From Pseudomonadota bacterium (GTDB taxonomy: Bacteria > Desulfobacterota > BSN033 > WVXP01 > G020346125): a stretch of 7,797 nt of DNA. The position numbers and the translations under genes are program-made. The stretch covers positions 1 to 7,797 of the forward strand of contig DAOVGJ010000181.1 in NCBI GenBank assembly GCA_030672465.1, written 5' to 3'. Positions 4,941-7,797 of this stretch are shown in pieces; position 1 is the stretch's first letter; every line of letters begins with the position of its first letter. The notes under the pieces were generated by a model. It saw only the letters and a program-made list of their open reading frames with translations. It was not told the DNA's origin and did not search any database.

Positions 4941-7498
4941 TACGTTTCGGCCAGCTTGATAAACCGCAATCCCTTCACCTCTTCTTCCGTGAGGCCGAAA
5001 ACCCGACTTACCACTTCCCTTGCCCGTGGCCTGCGTCCGTCTTTTTCCCTCAGAGTAAATTCGATGATTCCCCCCCTCCAATTCAACAACTCCCGGAATG
5101 AGGGGGGAAGGAGATTGGTATCCATTTCCGGTAAAGGGATCGTATCCCGCATCCTAACTTTGTCCACCATGGAACGAAGGTCGATTTCCTCGATACCCCT
5201 TTTTCTCATTTGGGCATGAATAAGGTGATCCCTTCCCAAGAAAGCATCGATCTTCTCCTGAAACCCATTAAGATGGGGAAAGCCCAAAACACACCATCGA
5301 GCCTCCTTGGTGTAACCCATCCTTTGTGGAGGGGAAATGTTTTCGAGCGATGAAACTTCGAGTCCTTCCGGCAACTCCCCATTGAGCTTCTCCATGAAGA
5401 TCTCAGCCTTTATCGGTTCGAGGAGTTCAAATTCCGCAACCTCTGCGAGACTTTCCACGCCAAGGGGGAGTGCTCCCTCAAAGCGAATTTTGGGCAAGGG
5501 ATGAAATCCCTGAGAATATGCCAGGGGCAGATGAGCCCTTCTCGCTGCTCGATGAAAGGCCGTTATCATCTCAAGGTGGGATAGAAATCTTGCCTCCCCG
5601 AGTTTAAAAACCCTTACCTGAATTCGCATTGGCGAAATGGCCCGCCTTCCCCGACAGATGCTCGGCCGGGAGGAGACCTCCCGTTTCAACTGCAGTCGCA
5701 CACCATTACGACCACATATTCCACAACCCTCGCAGGAATCCCCGCTGCACTGGGAAGAGGTTTCTCCCTTCATGCTCTTTTCCCACTCCCGAAGGAGGAA
5801 CGGCTTCTCTATCCCTGAATCGATGTGGTCCCATGGGAGAACCTCCAAAAAAGCCCTCCTGCGATTAGCATAGAATTCCATGCTCAACCCGCAGGAGTCG
5901 AAGGCCCTCTCCCATAAATCGAACCGGAAATGTTCACCCCATCCATCGAAACGGCAGCCCAGGCGGTGGGCTTCTATGAGGACTCGGGAAAGCCTCCGAT
6001 CTCCCCTTGCGAACACCCCCTCCAGGAGGCTCATGCGGGGGTCTTGCCACTTAAACCTTACCCCCTGCTCCCGAAGTTCAGATCTCAAGTAGGTATGTCC
6101 GTCCAGCATATCCGCCAAGGGGATTTGAGGCTCCCATTGGAATGGGGTGTGGGCTTTGGGGATAAAGGTCGAAACGCTGGTATTCACGTGGATTGAAGCC
6201 CTATCCCTCCCCCTCATGAAGCGGAGCCTCCCGGATAGATCCACTACTGCCCTGAGGTCCTCTTCCCTCTCAGTGGGCAGGCCGACCATGAAGTATAACT
6301 TAACGGATTTCCACCCCCTCTGTGCGAGATGCCTGGTGGCCTCAAACAGCCCATCCTCCTCAACACCTTTATTTATCACATCCCTCAACCTGGGTGTTCC
6401 GGCTTCTGGGGCCAAAGTAAATCCGGTTTTTCGAACCCTCAAGATTTGGTCCATCATTTGCTGGGTCAGGGTCTCAATCCGCATAGATGGAAGGGAGATA
6501 GCTACCCTTTCCCCCGCATATCGGCCCATCACCTCCGCCAATAATTGCCGGATGGAGGAATAATCGCCAGCGCTCAGGGAGAGCAGGGAAATCTCCTCAT
6601 ATCCCGTCGCCGCCAGTCCTTTATGGATAATCCCTTCCACGTGATCAAGGGTTCTCTCCCGATAAGGCCGATAGATGAAGCCGGCCTGGCAAAATCGGCA
6701 ACCCCTTTTGCAGCCTCTGGCGATCTCCACGGTTAACCTATCGTGGATAACCTTCATAAAGGGAAGGGCGGGGCGAGTGGGGTGATTGATGGTATCCAAA
6801 TCACGAATTACCCTTTTTTTAACCCGGCCTACCTCCCTTGCCAGGGGTCTGGTCTCCGCTATGGTGTTGTCGGGGTTATATCGAACCTTGAAGAATGTGG
6901 GGATATAAACACCGGGTACCTTTGACAATTCCTTTAGCAGCAAACCCTTATCGCTTCGGGCTTCCTTCCACTGGAGGATGGTATCGGCGATTTCCAGGAC
7001 TGCCTCTTCCCCCTCTCCAATTAAGATGGCATCGAAGAACTCGGCCATGGGTTCGGGATTAAAAGCGCATGGCCCGCCGGCTAAAACGATGGGATCATGC
7101 TCGTCCCGCTCATCGGCCAATAGGGGAATAGATGAGAGTTCCAGTATATTTAAAACGTTGGTGAAACTCAGCTCATACTGAAGGGAAAAGCCGATAACGT
7201 CGAAATTCTTCAGAGGTAAACCCGATTCCAGGGAGACCAAAGGCATCCCCCTATTCCTGAGAATGGCCTCCATATCAATCCACGGTGCAAAGACCCTCTC
7301 ACAAGCGGTGTCATCCCGGGAGTTGAGAATGGAGTAAAGGATCTGAAGGCCGGTGTGGGACATGCCCACTTCATACGCATCCGGAAAGGCGAGGGCAAAC
7401 TTGAGCCTGACTCTTTTTGAGTCTTTATGAAATGAATTGACCTCGTTACCCAGGTACCGCGACGGCCTGGAAACGAAGGGTAATAATCCCCTTATCAT
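4940..7498 (-). CDS. Fused radical SAM protein: TIGR03960-type N-terminus plus TIGR03936/DUF2344 C-terminus
   Basis: The 852-residue protein joins two families often encoded by adjacent genes. Residues 1-230 resemble a B12-binding-like domain; D-A-Y-E-V-G (40-45) stands where a DxHxxG cobalamin motif might be, with Tyr for His. Residues about 250-500 are a radical SAM barrel with the cluster motif C263-x3-C267-x2-C270 and the S-L-P-S-M-R-I (335-341) and T-L-A-P-E-A-G-T-P-R (361-370) strands. A second cysteine group, C584-x4-C589-x2-C592-x2-C595, could hold another metal centre. From about 624 the DUF2344 domain runs to the end, with Y-S-Q-G-F-H-P-L-P-K-I-R-F (661-673). The families are recognised but no substrate is established; proximity to rng and ribosomal genes suggests, without proving, an RNA- or ribosome-related modification. 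ATG 7498 is chosen as it precedes the conserved start region; its Shine-Dalgarno (GGGG, seven bases upstream) is weak. Confidence 0.93.
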   Translation of the reverse strand: MIRGLLPFVSRPSRYLGNEVNSFHKDSKRVRLKFALAFPDAYEVGMSHTGLQILYSILNSRDDTACERVFAPWIDMEAILRNRGMPLVSLESGLPLKNFDVIGFSLQYELSFTNVLNILELSSIPLLADERDEHDPIVLAGGPCAFNPEPMAEFFDAILIGEGEEAVLEIADTILQWKEARSDKGLLLKELSKVPGVYIPTFFKVRYNPDNTIAETRPLAREVGRVKKRVIRDLDTINHPTRPALPFMKVIHDRLTVEIARGCKRGCRFCQAGFIYRPYRERTLDHVEGIIHKGLAATGYEEISLLSLSAGDYSSIRQLLAEVMGRYAGERVAISLPSMRIETLTQQMMDQILRVRKTGFTLAPEAGTPRLRDVINKGVEEDGLFEATRHLAQRGWKSVKLYFMVGLPTEREEDLRAVVDLSGRLRFMRGRDRASIHVNTSVSTFIPKAHTPFQWEPQIPLADMLDGHTYLRSELREQGVRFKWQDPRMSLLEGVFARGDRRLSRVLIEAHRLGCRFDGWGEHFRFDLWERAFDSCGLSMEFYANRRRAFLEVLPWDHIDSGIEKPFLLREWEKSMKGETSSQCSGDSCEGCGICGRNGVRLQLKREVSSRPSICRGRRAISPMRIQVRVFKLGEARFLSHLEMITAFHRAARRAHLPLAYSQGFHPLPKIRFEGALPLGVESLAEVAEFELLEPIKAEIFMEKLNGELPEGLEVSSLENISPPQRMGYTKEARWCVLGFPHLNGFQEKIDAFLGRDHLIHAQMRKRGIEEIDLRSMVDKVRMRDTIPLPEMDTNLLPPSFRELLNWRGGIIEFTLREKDGRRPRAREVVSRVFGLTEEEVKGLRFIKLAET

Positions 7499-7529
7499 TA
7501 ACTACCCCGGATATTGAGAATTTATTAAA

Positions 7530-7558
7530 AAAATAAGATACTTACCGCACATTGTCAA
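7530..7558 (-). promoter_or_regulatory. Predicted sigma70-type promoter for the radical SAM-rng unit
   Basis: On the minus strand a perfect -35 TTGACA (7553-7558) is followed after 17 bp by TATTTT (7530-7535) within an AT-rich stretch. Transcription would start about 25 bases before the ATG at 7498. A heptamer TGCGGTA occurs twice, at 7567-7573 and 7543-7549, on either side of the -35 and 24 bp apart; this could be an operator but repeats of that length are expected by chance in such a region. Confidence 0.65.
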
Positions 7559-7797
7559 CCACGGCGTACCGCAAACCCTCCGGGCTTCTCGGGGAAAACA
7601 CCCGAGAGGTATGCCAACCCATGGAAGTTTTATGGCAAGATCGAAGATCAATATCAACGTAATACTAGCCGTGCTCCCGAGAGGAAAAGGTTTAAGAGGA
7701 CAGCTTTGTCCCTGAGCGTAATTACATCCTCAAAACCGCAGCACTGCAGCACGGGATAACGGCAGTACCCAAACTCGCCTGGAAGGGGCAAGTATTC
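7559..7797. other. Upstream region without a recognisable gene
   Basis: I see no recognisable coding region here. It holds a strong inverted repeat (7582-7602), a repeated CCCGAGAGG (7601-7609 and 7676-7684) and a small GGACA/TGTCC hairpin at about 7697-7710. On the minus strand one frame is open from the window edge to a TGA at 7654, 47 codons, possibly the end of a gene beyond the window; it shows no motif I know, and its leucine codons (TTA, CTA, CTT) are mixed. Neither a U-tract terminator nor tRNA features were found. Confidence 0.5.
7582..7602. repeat. Inverted repeat with 7-bp perfect stem
   Basis: The minus strand reads TCTCGGG, a 7-base loop TGTTTTC, then CCCGAGA, a GC-rich perfect stem. 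No T-run follows on either strand, so it is not a standard intrinsic terminator. It lies about 25 bp upstream of the -35 element of the radical SAM promoter. The right arm belongs to a CCCGAGAGG element repeated 75 bp away. Confidence 0.7.

Noticed and set aside
5627..5629. Internal ATG at residue 624 as the start of a separate DUF2344 gene
   Set aside because: The reading frame is continuous from the radical SAM part and no Shine-Dalgarno precedes this ATG, so it is one fused protein.
6147..6563. Long forward-strand frame of 138 codons, with similar ones at 21-419 and 1303-1608
   Set aside because: All are antisense to well-conserved genes and their translations look like shadow frames, rich in Ser and Pro.
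7582..7602. Inverted repeat as an intrinsic terminator
   Set aside because: Neither strand has a T-run after the stem.
7559..7797. tRNA, riboswitch or insertion-sequence end in the upstream region
   Set aside because: No tRNA arms, no riboswitch core that I recognise, and no terminal inverted repeat with target duplication.

Overview
All seven confidently recognised genes lie on the minus strand, so the window is read from right to left. From upstream to downstream they are: a large fused radical SAM protein (with a DUF2344-type C-terminal half), RNase G, ribosomal proteins L21 and L27, the ribosome-assembly GTPase Obg, NadD and RsfS. An eighth gene, encoding a DksA/TraR-type zinc-finger protein, begins at 292 and is cut by the left edge. 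This is a conserved bacterial housekeeping cluster (rng-rplU-rpmA-obg-nadD-rsfS), not an accessory island. I see no transposase, integrase, phage gene, tRNA, rRNA or CRISPR array.

The organism is a bacterium of moderate GC. Several traits argue against a typical Firmicute: L27 begins directly with M-A-H-K-K, there is no Prp protease gene between rplU and rpmA, Obg lacks the C-terminal OCT domain, and a DksA-like protein is present. The fused radical SAM/DUF2344 protein and an RNase G resembling those of Geobacter-type bacteria suggest a deltaproteobacterial (Desulfobacterota-like) or other deep anaerobic lineage. This placement is inference from gene content only.

Layout: 7499-7797 is a non-coding upstream region with a good sigma70-type promoter (TTGACA, 17 bp, TATTTT) just ahead of the radical SAM gene. 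The radical SAM gene (7498-4940) and rng (4927-3404) are tightly linked; the Shine-Dalgarno of rng overlaps the stop codon of its neighbour. A spacer of about 300 bp (3108-3403) follows, with a second promoter (TTGACA, 17 bp, TACCCT) close to rplU. From rplU onward the genes are separated by -11 to 42 bp and look like one transcription unit.

Most of the unit serves ribosome production and translation control: L21 and L27 are 50S proteins, Obg acts in 50S maturation, RsfS blocks subunit joining, RNase G processes rRNA and mRNA, and DksA-like proteins tune transcription with ppGpp. NadD supplies NAD. The radical SAM fusion has no established function, and its position next to RNase G and ribosomal genes is the most suggestive functional lead. 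The oddest single residue is in Obg, where the G3 motif reads D-L-P-A instead of D-x-P-G. The unexplained DNA is in the two spacers.
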